DNA of 64,000 nt from Dokdonella fugitiva (GCF_014138265.1 NZ_JACGXL010000001.1:248001-312000); one strand, 5' to 3'. Numbered from the stretch's first letter, positions 1 to 10,875 are shown. Program-made: numbers and translations. The notes: generated from the sequence alone by a model not told the origin.

Positions 1-1004
<1,004 letters not shown>

Positions 1005-1028
1005 CGCGATCGAGTCGCCGGAATGGAA

Positions 1029-1057
1029 AAGGCCGCGCACTGCGCGGCCTTTTTTTT
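1029..1057 (+). terminator. Intrinsic terminator after clpA
   Basis: A perfect 8-bp GC stem (GGCCGCGC, loop ACT, GCGCGGCC at 1031-1049) is followed directly by eight T residues at 1050-1057. It lies 25 bp past the clpA stop. The minus-strand side has only four consecutive T, so it would work less well for the converging infA gene. Confidence 0.9.
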
Positions 1058-1077
1058 GTGCTCGAAGGTTCCGTCAC

Positions 1078-1296
1078 CTACTTCATGCGGTAGGTGATGC
1101 GACCCTTGGTCAGGTCGTACGGTGTCATCTCGACCTTGACCTTGTCGCCGGTGAGGATGCGGATGTAGTTCTTGCGCATGCGGCCGGAGATGTGCGCGGT
1201 CACCACGTGGCCGTTCTCGAGCTTCACGCGGAACATCGTGTTCGGAAGGGTCTCGAGGATCGAGCCTTCCATTTCGATGACGTCGTCTTTGGACAT
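1078..1296 (-). CDS. infA: Translation initiation factor IF-1
   Basis: IF-1 binds the A site of the 30S subunit and, with IF-2 and IF-3, controls start-site selection. The 72-residue product starts [18 protein letters not shown] and ends in a YRMK tail, the full S1-like OB-fold of the family at its usual length. The open frame extends further upstream, but the ATG at 1296 matches the conserved N-terminus, so I chose it. It converges on clpA. Whether it is transcribed alone or with aat (107 bp upstream, same strand) is not clear. Confidence 0.97.
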   Translation of the reverse strand: MSKDDVIEMEGSILETLPNTMFRVKLENGHVVTAHISGRMRKNYIRILTGDKVKVEMTPYDLTKGRITYRMK

Positions 1297-1403
1297 TGGT
1301 TCCCGATATGGCCGGGCGTCAGGCCCGGAAAGGCGCGCGATTCTGCCACGATCGGGCGGCTGCGGGAAGCGAAAATGTCGACAAACCGCAAGAACGGCCC
1401 GGA

Positions 1404-2126
1404 TCAGCAGCCCAGATCCGCCGGATCCAGCCGTGGAAACCGCTCGCGCCACGAGCCGTCATGGGCAGGCAGGCGGACCAGCGCATCGACCTTGGCGCAG
1501 AAGCCGGCGCGCGGCATTTCGCGTGCGCCGAGCGTGAACAGGTGGTCGGAGGCGACCTGCGCGTCGAGCAACGGCCAGCCCCAATCGCGCATCGCGCGAC
1601 ACAGCGCGAGCAAGGCGACCTTCGAGCCGTTCGTCGCGCCGCTGAACATCGACTCGCCGTAGAACATGCGGCCGATCGCCACACCGTAGATGCCGCCGAC
1701 GAGCTGATCGCCGTCCCACGCCTCGACCGAGTGCGCGTGGCCGAGCGCATGCAAGGTGGCGTAGGCGGCGAGCATGTCGTCGGTGATCCAGGTGCCGTGT
1801 TCGTGCCGACGCGGTGCGGCGCAGGCGCGCATGACATCGACGAACGCGGTGTCCGCGTGGATGCGCCAATCGCACGAACGCAACCAGCGCGCGAGCCGGC
1901 GCGGAATATGCATCGCTTCCGTGTCGAACACCGTGCGCGACGAGGGTGACCACCAGAGGATCGGCTGGCCGTCGGAGTACCACGGGAAGATGCCGCGGCG
2001 ATAGGCCGACAGCAGGCGGGCAGGCGCGAGATCGCCGCCGGCAGCGAGCAGGCCGTCAGGTTCGGCGAGTGCGCGCTCGACGGCGGGGAACGTCGTGTCG
2101 CCGGCGTGCAGCCAGTGGATTCTCAT
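1404..2126 (-). CDS. aat: Leucyl/phenylalanyl-tRNA--protein transferase
   Basis: Aat transfers Leu or Phe from aminoacyl-tRNA to the N-terminal Arg or Lys of proteins, creating N-degrons for ClpS/ClpAP. The 240-residue product has the family blocks in order: RRGIFPWY and ILWWSPSSR near residues 43-62, the GTWITDDM region near the middle, and [18 protein letters not shown] near 155-172. Length is typical. It reads away from the secreted-protein gene at 2223; the 96 bp between them hold a CRP/Clp-type operator, so aat could also respond to it. The cluster with clpA suggests shared control of N-degron turnover, which is inference. Confidence 0.95.
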   Translation of the reverse strand: MRIHWLHAGDTTFPAVERALAEPDGLLAAGGDLAPARLLSAYRRGIFPWYSDGQPILWWSPSSRTVFDTEAMHIPRRLARWLRSCDWRIHADTAFVDVMRACAAPRRHEHGTWITDDMLAAYATLHALGHAHSVEAWDGDQLVGGIYGVAIGRMFYGESMFSGATNGSKVALLALCRAMRDWGWPLLDAQVASDHLFTLGAREMPRAGFCAKVDALVRLPAHDGSWRERFPRLDPADLGC

Positions 2127-2154
2127 GCGGGCTCGCCGCCGACCGGCGTCAAAA

Positions 2155-2170
2155 TGTGACGTGGTTCACA
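2155..2170. promoter_or_regulatory. Perfect CRP/Clp-type operator TGTGA-N6-TCACA
   Basis: TGTGACGTGGTTCACA is a perfect inverted repeat of the cAMP-receptor-protein consensus half sites. It is centred at 2162.5, 60 bp before the start of the secreted protein gene at 2223 and 36 bp before the aat start on the other strand. In Xanthomonads the CRP homologue Clp binds this consensus and activates exoprotein genes. A TTAGCT hexamer at 2188-2193 could be a -10 for a class II arrangement. Function is inferred from sequence alone. Confidence 0.75.
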
Positions 2171-2222
2171 AATTACGGACACGTGTGTTAGCTTTCCGGC
2201 CGCTCAAACAGGGGGTTCTCCA

Positions 2223-3818
2223 ATGTACAACCATGCATCGTCGTACCGGGTCCGGTGCGCTGCGTTCCCGCGTGCCCGAACAATGGCTGCCGGCCTCATG
2301 CTCGCATTGGCCCCGCTCGTGGCCGCCGCGAATCCGCCGGGCTGGAGCACGGCGATTCCGGTCACGATCACCGAAGGCAGCGGCACCGCCCTGACCGACT
2401 ACCAGGTGCGGTTCGTCGTCGACACCGCGAGCATCATCGCGGCCGGCAACATGAACGCGGACGCGAGCGACCTGCGCTTCGCCACGGATTTCGAAGGCAC
2501 CGACGCGATCAGCTACTGGATCGAGAGCGGTGTCGATACGGCCTCGACCGTCGTCTGGCTCAAGGTGCCGTCGCTGCCGGCATCGAGCGATACCGGCATC
2601 TGGCTGTTCAGCGGCAATGCGGCCGCGGCCAGCGAGAGCACGCTCGACGTGTTCGATTTCACCGGCGTGCCCGAGAACTCGGCGACCAACCAGGTTTTCG
2701 GCGGCGGCGCCGGCGGCGTCGGCAACAGCCAGCGCGGTTTTCGCTTCAGTCCCAACGAGGACATCCTCGTGACCCAGTTCGGCAAGGCCGAACCGACGGG
2801 CACGACGCGATACATCACCTTGTTCGACTACGCGACGCAGGCGTTGCTCGCGCAGACCCAGGTCGGCGGCCCGGCCGCACAGTACTCGTACGTCGACCTG
2901 CCGCAGCCGATGTGGCTCAACCCGGGTCAGCAGTACGTGCTCGAGATGTACCAGGAAGCCAGCGACGGCTACTACTTCGGGAATTCGTCGCAGATCAATC
3001 CGCGCCTGACGTACTACGACATGCGCTACTGCAACAGTTGCACGAAGGATTCCTTCCCGCCGAATGTGCTGACCAACTACCACTACGGCTATCCGGATTT
3101 CGAATTCCGCACGCGCCAGCACGCGGGCGTCGAGCCGGTCGCGACGCCGGGCCCGGGACCGACGCAGACGTCCCTGCAGAGCGACAGCGCAACCCCCGTG
3201 CTCGGCACGACGGTGACGTTCACCGCGTCCGTCGACGGCATCTTCGCGCCCGGCGGCGTCGTCGACTTCACTTCGGATGGTTCGCCGATCGCGGGCTGCA
3301 CCGCCGTCGCGCTCAGCACCGACGTTCCGCCGATCGCCAGTTGCGCGACCAGCGCATTGTCGGCGGGCGACCACGCGATCGTCGCGGCCTATGCCGGCGA
3401 CGCCAACAACGCCGGTTCCAGCTCGGATACGTTGACGCAGACGATCCTGCGCCTGACCAGCGCGACCACGCTCGCCACCGCATGCCAGACGACGTTCGTC
3501 GAGGGCCAGCCGATCACGTTCCAGTCGAATACGACGAGCAGCCAGGCGCCGACGGGCGCGGTCACGTTCGACAAGGGCGGCGCGGCGATGTGCACGGACG
3601 TGCCGCTCGCCGCCGGTGCGGCCACGTGCACCGTGACCGATCTCGCGGTGGTGGGCGGCGGTCCACTCAGCAGCTACGACATCACGGCGATCTACGGCGG
3701 CGACGCGGACAACCTGCCGAGCACGTCGGCGATCCTTCCGGTTACCGTGCTGAGCGCGACCGAAGTATTGCTGCGCGACGGCTTCGATCTCGGCGGCGTG
3801 ATCTGCCCGACGCAATGA
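2223..3818 (+). CDS. Secreted DUF2341 / Ig-like repeat protein with C-terminal DGFD tag
   Basis: The 531-residue product is predicted to be exported: about 36 N-terminal residues carry RARTMAAGLMLALAPLVAAA with a likely cut after VAAA. Residues about 38-145 match the DUF2341 pattern (W-S-I-P-V-T-I, SDLRFATDFEGT, ISYWIES, VWLKVPSLPASSDT), a beta-sandwich found in surface and secreted proteins. A central region of unknown fold follows (about 145-315). Two Ig-like Big_3 type repeats occupy about 318-410 and 412-510. The chain ends with VLLRDGFDLGGVICPTQ, resembling the tags on the proteins at 48668 and 58551. The gene stands alone behind a CRP/Clp-type site, with a purine-rich AGGGGG before the ATG. 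Exact role unknown; binding or adhesion is a guess. Confidence 0.8.
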   Translation: MYNHASSYRVRCAAFPRARTMAAGLMLALAPLVAAANPPGWSTAIPVTITEGSGTALTDYQVRFVVDTASIIAAGNMNADASDLRFATDFEGTDAISYWIESGVDTASTVVWLKVPSLPASSDTGIWLFSGNAAAASESTLDVFDFTGVPENSATNQVFGGGAGGVGNSQRGFRFSPNEDILVTQFGKAEPTGTTRYITLFDYATQALLAQTQVGGPAAQYSYVDLPQPMWLNPGQQYVLEMYQEASDGYYFGNSSQINPRLTYYDMRYCNSCTKDSFPPNVLTNYHYGYPDFEFRTRQHAGVEPVATPGPGPTQTSLQSDSATPVLGTTVTFTASVDGIFAPGGVVDFTSDGSPIAGCTAVALSTDVPPIASCATSALSAGDHAIVAAYAGDANNAGSSSDTLTQTILRLTSATTLATACQTTFVEGQPITFQSNTTSSQAPTGAVTFDKGGAAMCTDVPLAAGAATCTVTDLAVVGGGPLSSYDITAIYGGDADNLPSTSAILPVTVLSATEVLLRDGFDLGGVICPTQ

Positions 3819-3862
3819 TCGGTCGTTCGGTGGCACCCGCAGCGACGGGTGCCGCCGGCGGA

Positions 3863-5026
3863 TCAGCCGGACGTGCGCGCGGCAACGTACGGCGAATGTG
3901 CGAGCAGGTCGGCGCGATAGTCGTCGAGCGCGGTCGCCTCGCGCCGTAGTGCGGAGGCGATCGCGCTGCGGAAGCGCGGATCGGCGATCCAGTGGAACGA
4001 ACGCGTGCGCGTCGGCAGGAAGCCTCGCGCGAGCTTGTGTTCGCCCTGCGCGCCGGGCTCGAACGTGTGCAGTCCCTCGCGCAGGCAGTAGTCGATGCCC
4101 TGGTAGTAGCAGGCTTCGAAATGCAGGCCGGCAACCTGTTCGCGGCATCCCCAGTAGCGTCCGTACAGCGTGTCTGTGCTGCGCAGCATGAAGCTGCCGG
4201 CGACGAGCCGGCTTGCACGGCGACACAGCACCGCGACGACGTTGCGTGGCATCGTCGTCCCGAGGTGGCGGAAGAACGCGAGCGTCAGGGCAGGGTAGTT
4301 GCCCTTGTCCTCGAACGTCGCGAGATAGAAATCGTGCAATGCCTGCCAGTCCGCGTCGTCGAGTTCGTCGCCGTGGCGGATCTCGCAGGAGACGCCCGCG
4401 CGCACGACCTGCGCGCGCTCCTGGCGGATGTTCTTGCGCTTCTTGTGGCTGAGTGCGGCGAGGAAGTCGTCGAAGTCGCGCCAACCGCCGTCACCGTCGG
4501 TACTCGGGTTGCGCCAGTGGAATTGCCAGTCGAAGCGCGGCAGCCACGCATTGCCGCTGAAGGCGCCTGCGTCCGCGTCCGAGGCGAAGTTGAGGTGTGC
4601 GGACGACAGCGCGAGCCGTTCGGCTTCGCTGCGCATCGTGTCGACGAGCGCGCGACGCAGCATGTCCGCGTCGCCGCCGGTGCCGACCAGCAGGCGTGCG
4701 CCGCCGACCGGCGAATACGGCACCGCGCAGAGGAGCTTGGGGTAGTACTCGAGGCCGTGGGTCGCGTACGCGTGCGCCCAGCTCCAGTCGAACACGAACT
4801 CGCCGTGCGAATCGTGCTTGAGGTAGAGCGGTGCCGACGCGACGAGGCGTTCGCCATCGTACAGGCCCAGATGATGCGGCTGCCAGCCGTTGCGCAGGTT
4901 CGCGCAACCGTGCTCCTCGAGGCCGGAAAGGAACGCATGTGCGAGGAACGGATTGTCGTCGTCGCGCAGCGCGTCCCACTGCGCGGCCGGGATGTCCCGC
5001 AGCCGGGCATGGAAACGCGCTTTCAT
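3863..5026 (-). CDS. FemAB/GNAT-fold peptidogalycan biosynthesis-like protein
   Basis: A 387-residue member of the family once called DUF482 (Peptidogalycan_biosyn), which has tandem GNAT folds like the FemAB aminoacyltransferases. Recognisable blocks are NPFLAHAFLSGLEEHGC near the N-terminus, PYSPVGGARLLVG, LSHKKRKNIRQERAQV in the middle, and FEPGAQGEHKLARGF with RGFLPTRTRSFHW near the end. The family's substrate is not established, and its name rests on a weak homology. The frame is open to a TTG at 5044; I chose the ATG at 5026 because it begins the conserved MKARFH segment. It follows trxB on the same strand across a 123-bp gap that holds a palindromic repeat, and converges on the DUF2341 gene. 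Confidence 0.85.
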   Translation of the reverse strand: MKARFHARLRDIPAAQWDALRDDDNPFLAHAFLSGLEEHGCANLRNGWQPHHLGLYDGERLVASAPLYLKHDSHGEFVFDWSWAHAYATHGLEYYPKLLCAVPYSPVGGARLLVGTGGDADMLRRALVDTMRSEAERLALSSAHLNFASDADAGAFSGNAWLPRFDWQFHWRNPSTDGDGGWRDFDDFLAALSHKKRKNIRQERAQVVRAGVSCEIRHGDELDDADWQALHDFYLATFEDKGNYPALTLAFFRHLGTTMPRNVVAVLCRRASRLVAGSFMLRSTDTLYGRYWGCREQVAGLHFEACYYQGIDYCLREGLHTFEPGAQGEHKLARGFLPTRTRSFHWIADPRFRSAIASALRREATALDDYRADLLAHSPYVAARTSG

Positions 5027-5062
5027 GTCCGTGAGTTCAGGCAAAAGGCAAAAGCCGAAGAT

Positions 5063-5128
5063 CGAAACACGAAGGACACGAAGAAAGATATGGAAATGCT
5101 CTTCCTTCGTGCCCTTCGTGGTTCATTC
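5063..5128. repeat. Dispersed palindromic repeat, copy A (ACGAAGGACACGAAG type)
   Basis: Left arm at 5064-5089 (core ACACGAAGGACACGAAG) pairs imperfectly with the right arm at 5101-5128 (core CTTCGTGCCCTTCGTG) around a short A/T-rich centre. It fills the gap between the FemAB-like gene and trxB. Two further copies lie at 40851-40930 and 43781-43870. Elements of this look recur between genes in many environmental proteobacteria, in my recollection. The local sequence is clearly lower in GC than the flanking genes. Confidence 0.8.
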
Positions 5129-5149
5129 TTTTCCTTCACGCGCAGACGA

Positions 5150-6265
<1,116 letters not shown>

Positions 6266-6322
6266 TCAAGGCGCCCGGCGTCCCGCAACGATCCTGGCAA
6301 CACTTCTTTCGAGGAACCTGCA

Positions 6323-7384
6323 ATGCGTATCGGTGTGCCTTCGGAAACCAAGACCCTGGAAGGGCGCGTCGCGCTCGTGCCGGCTGCCTGCGCCGATCTC
6401 GTGCGCCGTGGCCACGAGGTGTACGTGCAGGCCGGGGCCGGCCTGAAGAGCGGCTTCAAGGACGAGGACTACACGCGCGTCGGCGTGAAGATCGCCGCGA
6501 CAGCGAAGAAGCTGTACGAAGTGGGTGAGCTCATCGTAAAGGTGAAGGAGCCGATCGCCGGCGATCTCAAGCTGCTGCGCAAGGACCACCTGCTGTTCTG
6601 CTACCTGCACCTCGCGCCGGAGCCGAAGCTGACCAAGGCGCTGCTCGACATCGGCCTCACCGGCATCGCGTTCGAGAGCGTGCAGGAAGACGACGGTTCG
6701 CTGCCGCTGCTCGCGCCGATGTCGATCATCGCAGGCCGCATCGCCACGCAGATCGGTACGCACCTGCTGCACCAGCCGGCCGGCGGCAAGGGCAAGCTGC
6801 TCGGCGGCCTGCCGTCGACCGAACGCGGCAAGGTCGTCGTGCTGGGTGCCGGCGCCGCGGGTGGCAACTCCGCCGCGCTCGCCGCCGCGATGGGCGCGAA
6901 CGTGGTCGTGTTCGACAAACGCCAGGATCGCCTCGCGCAGATGATGGCGCTCGGCAGCAACGTCACCGCGCTGTACCCGTACGAGGAATACGTCGCGCGC
7001 GAAGTGCGCGACGCCGACCTCGTCATCGGTGCCGTGCTGATCCCGAGCGCGAAGGCGCCGCACGTCGTCACGCGCAAGATGGTGAAGTCGATGGAGCCGG
7101 GCTCGGTGCTCGTCGACATCTCGATCGACCAGGGCGGCTGCTTCGAAACCTCTAAGCCGACGACGTACGCCGAGCCGACCTACCAGGTCGACGGCGTCAC
7201 CCATTTCTGCGTGACCAACATGCCGGGCGCGGTGCCGCAGACGTCGTCGCAGGCGATCTGCGCGGCGATCCTGCCGTACGTGCAGCGCCTCGCCTCGGAC
7301 AAGAACTGGAAGAAGTTCGAGCCGCTCAAGCGCGGCATCAACGTCGAGGGCGGCAAGATCGTCCATCCGGCGCTGAAGGGCTGA
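6323..7384 (+). CDS. ald: Alanine dehydrogenase
   Basis: Ald interconverts L-alanine and pyruvate plus ammonia with NAD(H), linking amino-acid catabolism to central carbon. The 353-residue product shows the catalytic Lys75 (KVKEP) and His96 (CYLHLAPEP) at the same numbers as the Mycobacterium tuberculosis enzyme, the nucleotide-binding VLGAGAAGGNSA near 174-185, and Asp269 in SIDQGG. The frame is open from 6257, but ATG 6323 fits the family N-terminus MRIGVPSETK and has GAGGAA six bases before it. It stands alone, with a hairpin after it and a long leader before it. Confidence 0.96.
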   Translation: MRIGVPSETKTLEGRVALVPAACADLVRRGHEVYVQAGAGLKSGFKDEDYTRVGVKIAATAKKLYEVGELIVKVKEPIAGDLKLLRKDHLLFCYLHLAPEPKLTKALLDIGLTGIAFESVQEDDGSLPLLAPMSIIAGRIATQIGTHLLHQPAGGKGKLLGGLPSTERGKVVVLGAGAAGGNSAALAAAMGANVVVFDKRQDRLAQMMALGSNVTALYPYEEYVAREVRDADLVIGAVLIPSAKAPHVVTRKMVKSMEPGSVLVDISIDQGGCFETSKPTTYAEPTYQVDGVTHFCVTNMPGAVPQTSSQAICAAILPYVQRLASDKNWKKFEPLKRGINVEGGKIVHPALKG

Positions 7385-7397
7385 GCAGGCCTGCTAT

Positions 7398-7424
7398 CCT
7401 GCGCGGGCGGTGAGCCCGCGCAGG
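7398..7424 (+). terminator. GC hairpin after ald (no T tract)
   Basis: An 11-bp perfect stem (CCTGCGCGGGC at 7398-7408, loop GGTGA, GCCCGCGCAGG at 7414-7424) starts 14 bp after the ald stop. There is no T run directly behind it, so it may be a weak terminator or an mRNA 3'-end stabiliser. Confidence 0.5.
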
Positions 7425-7492
7425 GTGCGCCGTCACTGAATTTTCCAGTTAAAACAGTGGCCTGTTATAGCAACTTCAGGTAAATTATCCTG

Positions 7493-9820
7493 GTGGCGCG
7501 CACAACCAAACCCGCAAAACCGACCCCGCGACTCGACGAGCACTGGCACAAGCGCCTGCGCGAAGCCGGCTTCCTGCTGTTGCTGCCGGTCGCGATCTAC
7601 CTGTTCGCGTGCCTGGCGTCCTACGACAAGGACGATCGAGCGTGGTCGCATGCAGGCGACCCGAACCGCGCGATCCACAATTTCGGCGGCGCGTTCGGCG
7701 CGTGGATCGCCGACCTCGTGTTCTATCTGATCGGACTCGTCGCGTACGCGTTCCCGCTGCTGCTGCTCGTGGTCGGCTGGATCGTGCTGCGCGGCGCGGC
7801 GCGCGAAGAGCGCTCGCCGCTCGAGCCGACCTTGCGCCTGATCGGCTTCGTGACGTTCTTCATCGCCGCGCCCGGCCTCGCGTTCCTGCAGGGCAGCGGC
7901 CCGACCATGCTGCCCGCCGGACGCGGCGGGATCCTCGGCCATCTCGTCGGCGGCAGCCTCGTCGGCAGCTTCGGTCCGCTCGGTGCCGGGCTGTTCCTGC
8001 TCGCGCTGCTGCTCATCGCGATCACGCTCGCGACCGGACTGTCGTGGTTCAAGCTCATGGACGCGATCGGCCGCTTCCTGCTCGGCGCGGGCGCCGGCGT
8101 GGCCGACCGCATGAAGCGCGCCGAGGACTGGAACGCCGCGCGCGAGGCGCGCGCCGAACGCGAGGTCGTGCGCAAGATCGAAACGGTCAAGCAGGCCAAG
8201 CGCGATCCGATCCGCATCGAACCCGTCGTCGCGCCGATCGAGAAGAGCGAGCGCGCGCAGCGCGAGACGCAGATCCCGCTGTTCTCGGGCGCGTCCGATT
8301 CGGGCCAGTTGCCGCCGCTGTCGCTGCTCGACGAGCCGCGCCAGCAGGTCAAGGGCTATTCGGAGGAGACGCTCGAAGCGTTGTCGCGCCAGGTCGAGCT
8401 CAAGCTCAAGGATTTCCGCATCGAAGCACAAGTCGTCGGCGTGTTCCCAGGCCCGGTCATCACGCGCTTCGAGATGCAGCCCGCCCCCGGCATCAAGGGC
8501 AGCCAGATCTCGACGCTCGACAAGGACATCGCGCGTGGCCTGTCGGTGACGAGCGTGCGCGTGGTCGACGTGATCCCGGGCAAGTCGGTGATCGGCCTGG
8601 AGATCCCGAACGCGAACCGCGAGATCGTCTATCTCTCGGAGATCCTGCGCTCGGACAAGTACGACACGCTGAAGTCGCCGCTGGCGCTCGCGCTCGGCAA
8701 GGACATCGGCGGCAAGCCGGTCGTCGTCGACCTCGCGAAGATGCCGCACCTGCTCGTCGCCGGCACGACCGGTTCGGGCAAGTCGGTCGCGGTCAACGCG
8801 ATGGTGCTGAGCCTCTTGTACAAGTCGAGCGCGCAGGACGTGCGCCTGATCATGATCGATCCGAAGATGCTCGAGCTGTCGGTCTACCAGGGCATTCCGC
8901 ACCTGCTCGCGCCGGTCGTGACCGACATGAAGGAGGCCGCCAACGCGCTGCGCTGGTGCGTCGCCGAGATGGAGCGGCGCTACAAGGTGATGTCCGCGGT
9001 CGGCGTGCGCAACCTCGCCGGCTTCAACAAGAAGGTGAAGGACGCCGAGGACGCCGGCCACCCGCTGCTCGACCCGCTGTTCCGCCCGGACGCGTCGCAG
9101 CCGTCGCGCGTCGCCGAGCCGTTGCAGCCGTTGCCGTACATCGTCGTCATCATCGATGAATTCGCCGACATGATGATGATCGTCGGCAAGAAGGTCGAAG
9201 AACTCATCGCGCGGCTAGCGCAGAAGGCGCGCGCCGCGGGCGTGCACCTGATCCTCGCCACGCAGCGCCCGTCGGTCGACGTGATCACCGGCCTGATCAA
9301 GGCGAACATCCCGACGCGCATCGCGTTCCAGGTGTCGAGCAAGATCGACTCGCGCACGATTCTCGACCAGTCCGGCGCCGAGACGCTGCTCGGCCACGGC
9401 GACATGCTCTACCTGCCGCCGGGCACGGCGATGCCCGAGCGCGTGCACGGCGCGTTCGTCGACGACCACGAAGTGCACAAGGTGGTCGACTGGCTGCGCC
9501 AGCAGGGCGCGCCGGACTACATCGAGGGCGTGCTCGAGGAAGTGCAGTCGCTCGGCAACGGCCAGGTGATCAGCGAAACGGGCTTGCCGCAGGACGCGGG
9601 AGACGGCGAGGGCGGCGAGGACGCGCAGCTCTACGACAAGGCGGTCGCGATCGTCACGAAGACGCGGCGCGCATCGATCTCCGGCGTGCAGCGCCACCTG
9701 CGCATCGGCTACAACCGCGCGGCCCGCCTGATCGAGCAGATGGAGCGAGACGGCGTCGTCAGCGGTCCCGAGCACAATGGCAACCGCACCGTGCTCGCGC
9801 CGCCGCCGCCGGAAGACTGA
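7493..9820 (+). CDS. ftsK: DNA translocase FtsK
   Basis: FtsK is anchored at the division septum and pumps chromosome termini, activating XerCD recombination at dif. The 775-residue product has four N-terminal membrane segments (about 27-46, 73-98, 114-132, 160-185), a short linker of about 140 residues, a motor domain with Walker A GTTGSGKS near 421 and Walker [13 protein letters not shown] near 549, and the C-terminal gamma winged helix (about 710-770, [17 protein letters not shown]) that reads KOPS. The short linker is normal for Xanthomonads, unlike E. coli. The start is GTG at 7493; the preceding sequence lacks a strong Shine-Dalgarno. lolA follows 64 bp downstream, the usual gene order. 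Confidence 0.96.
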   Translation: MARTTKPAKPTPRLDEHWHKRLREAGFLLLLPVAIYLFACLASYDKDDRAWSHAGDPNRAIHNFGGAFGAWIADLVFYLIGLVAYAFPLLLLVVGWIVLRGAAREERSPLEPTLRLIGFVTFFIAAPGLAFLQGSGPTMLPAGRGGILGHLVGGSLVGSFGPLGAGLFLLALLLIAITLATGLSWFKLMDAIGRFLLGAGAGVADRMKRAEDWNAAREARAEREVVRKIETVKQAKRDPIRIEPVVAPIEKSERAQRETQIPLFSGASDSGQLPPLSLLDEPRQQVKGYSEETLEALSRQVELKLKDFRIEAQVVGVFPGPVITRFEMQPAPGIKGSQISTLDKDIARGLSVTSVRVVDVIPGKSVIGLEIPNANREIVYLSEILRSDKYDTLKSPLALALGKDIGGKPVVVDLAKMPHLLVAGTTGSGKSVAVNAMVLSLLYKSSAQDVRLIMIDPKMLELSVYQGIPHLLAPVVTDMKEAANALRWCVAEMERRYKVMSAVGVRNLAGFNKKVKDAEDAGHPLLDPLFRPDASQPSRVAEPLQPLPYIVVIIDEFADMMMIVGKKVEELIARLAQKARAAGVHLILATQRPSVDVITGLIKANIPTRIAFQVSSKIDSRTILDQSGAETLLGHGDMLYLPPGTAMPERVHGAFVDDHEVHKVVDWLRQQGAPDYIEGVLEEVQSLGNGQVISETGLPQDAGDGEGGEDAQLYDKAVAIVTKTRRASISGVQRHLRIGYNRAARLIEQMERDGVVSGPEHNGNRTVLAPPPPED

Positions 9821-9884
9821 GCCGGCCGCGATTCATCCGCAGCGCGCATAATCGCGCGCCGTATCCTTTACGACGACGACACCC

Positions 9885-10535
9885 ATGCGCCTGATCGCCG
9901 CCCTCGTTGCCCTCGCTTTCGCCACCCACGCGGTCGCTGCCGACAGCGCGCGCGCGCGCATGGAGGCGTTCTCGAAAGGCCTGCATGCGGTCAGCGGCAG
10001 CTTCAGCCAGTCGGTCACCGACGCCAACGGCCATCGCGGCGACGCGTCGCGTGGCACGCTCGCGCTCGAGGCGCCGCGCCAGTTCCGCTGGGAGACGACG
10101 GCGCCGTACCAGCAGACGATCGTCGCCGACGGCAGCAAGGTGTGGGTCTACGAACCCGACCTCGAGCAGGTGTCCGTGCGCGGCCAGAGCGCAGCCGAGG
10201 CGCACAGTCCGCTGACCGTGCTGACCAACCTGTCTCAGCTCGACAGCCAGTTCAAGGCCAGCGAAGGCGGCGAGCACGACGGCTTCGCCTGGCTGCGCCT
10301 GACTTCGAAGGCGAAGGAGCCCGAGTTCGAATACGCCGAACTCGGCTTCGACGCGGCGTCGTTGCAGCGCATGCGCTTCAAGGACCAGCTCGGCAATCTC
10401 ACCGAGATCCGTTTCGCCGACTGGAAGCGCAACCCGTCGCTGCCGGCGGGCACGTTCACGTTCACGCCGCCCAAAGGCGTCGACGTCGTCGGTGACGTCA
10501 AACCGGACGCCGAGGTGTTCCCGGTCCGCGACTGA
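9885..10535 (+). CDS. lolA: Outer-membrane lipoprotein carrier protein LolA
   Basis: LolA is the periplasmic chaperone that takes lipoproteins from LolCDE to LolB at the outer membrane. The 216-residue product has a signal peptide (MRLIAALVALAFATHAVA, cut before ADSA) and family blocks SGSFSQSV, RQFRWETTAPYQQTIVADG, VWVYEPDLEQV, and the C-terminal IRFADWKRNP with FTFTPPKGVDVV. In related genomes rarA often follows; here it does not. It is probably cotranscribed with ftsK. An inverted repeat sits directly behind its stop codon. Confidence 0.95.
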   Translation: MRLIAALVALAFATHAVAADSARARMEAFSKGLHAVSGSFSQSVTDANGHRGDASRGTLALEAPRQFRWETTAPYQQTIVADGSKVWVYEPDLEQVSVRGQSAAEAHSPLTVLTNLSQLDSQFKASEGGEHDGFAWLRLTSKAKEPEFEYAELGFDAASLQRMRFKDQLGNLTEIRFADWKRNPSLPAGTFTFTPPKGVDVVGDVKPDAEVFPVRD

Positions 10536-10536
10536 C

Positions 10537-10550
10537 GTGACAGGCGTCAC
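10537..10550. promoter_or_regulatory. Inverted repeat GTGA-N6-TCAC between lolA and the small peptide gene
   Basis: GTGACAGGCGTCAC matches the inner four bases of each CRP/Clp half site but lacks the outer T and A. It lies 2 bp after the lolA stop and 87 bp before the small ORF at 10637. It could be a weak CRP/Clp-type site or part of transcript-end structure. Low confidence in either role. Confidence 0.3.
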
Positions 10551-10599
10551 TCGCGATCCTTGACGACTGCGCCTGCCGCGGCGCGGCGCGCATCGCGAT

Positions 10600-10633
10600 G
10601 ATCTCCTCGCACCGACGCGGTGCGGAGGAGATC
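10600..10633 (+). promoter_or_regulatory. Hairpin enclosing the Shine-Dalgarno of the small ORF
   Basis: GATCTCCTCGCACCG (10600-10614) pairs with CGGTGCGGAGGAGATC (10618-10633) with a single bulged C, loop ACG. The right arm contains the strong ribosome-binding site GGAGGAG at 10624-10630, six bases before the ATG at 10637. The 15-bp stem would hide the site in the mRNA until melted or bound, as in RNA thermometers or translational attenuators. Confidence 0.6.
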
Positions 10634-10636
10634 GCC

Positions 10637-10822
10637 ATGAACAACGTTCCGCTTTCGAATCTGTCGCAGGCGCAGCGCGAGACGCTGGAGAAGCTGCTGC
10701 CGATCGTGCTCGTCTTCGGCCTCGCCTGGCTTGCCGCGCGTGGCGTGAAGAAGCTCGCCTGGTCGCTGTTCGGCCTCTACTGGGCGTTCCATTGGGCGCA
10801 TCCGTGGCGCCTGTTCCACTGA
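10637..10822 (+). CDS. Small hypothetical membrane protein (61 aa)
   Basis: The peptide starts MNNVPLSNLSQAQRETLEK, continues with one hydrophobic segment (about residues 20-36, LLPIVLVFGLAWLAARG), then a basic patch and an aromatic tail rich in Trp, Phe and His ending in HPWRLFH. I do not recognise the family. The frame opens 39 bases earlier, but the GGAGGAG at 10624-10630 points to the ATG at 10637. That ribosome-binding site lies inside a long stem-loop. It sits between lolA and an unrelated operon, with its own downstream hairpin. A tail-anchored or single-span inner-membrane peptide is likely; the function is unknown. Confidence 0.65.
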   Translation: MNNVPLSNLSQAQRETLEKLLPIVLVFGLAWLAARGVKKLAWSLFGLYWAFHWAHPWRLFH

Positions 10823-10841
10823 CGCCGCCGATGGCCGACCC

Positions 10842-10875
10842 GTGGGAGCGTCGGAGCGCGCGACGCTCCTGCCAC
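10842..10875. repeat. Palindromic element downstream of the small ORF
   Basis: GGAGCGTC (10845-10852) and GACGCTCC (10862-10869) form a perfect stem, extended by GTG and CAC with a small bulge. The form GTGGGAGCGTC...GACGCTCC resembles the REP-like palindromes common between genes in Xanthomonads and Pseudomonads. It may also end transcription of the small ORF. Only one copy is seen in this window. Confidence 0.45.

Noticed and set aside
1192-1949. Plus-strand frames over infA and aat
   Set aside because: Overlapping alternative frames without motifs; infA and aat explain the region.
2166-4484. 772-residue minus-strand frame over the DUF2341 gene
   Set aside because: Overlaps two supported genes in the wrong frame and has low-complexity Arg/Val composition.
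10537-10550. Second confident CRP/Clp operator
   Set aside because: The outer bases of both half sites are wrong and it lies directly behind the lolA stop, so it is listed only at low confidence.
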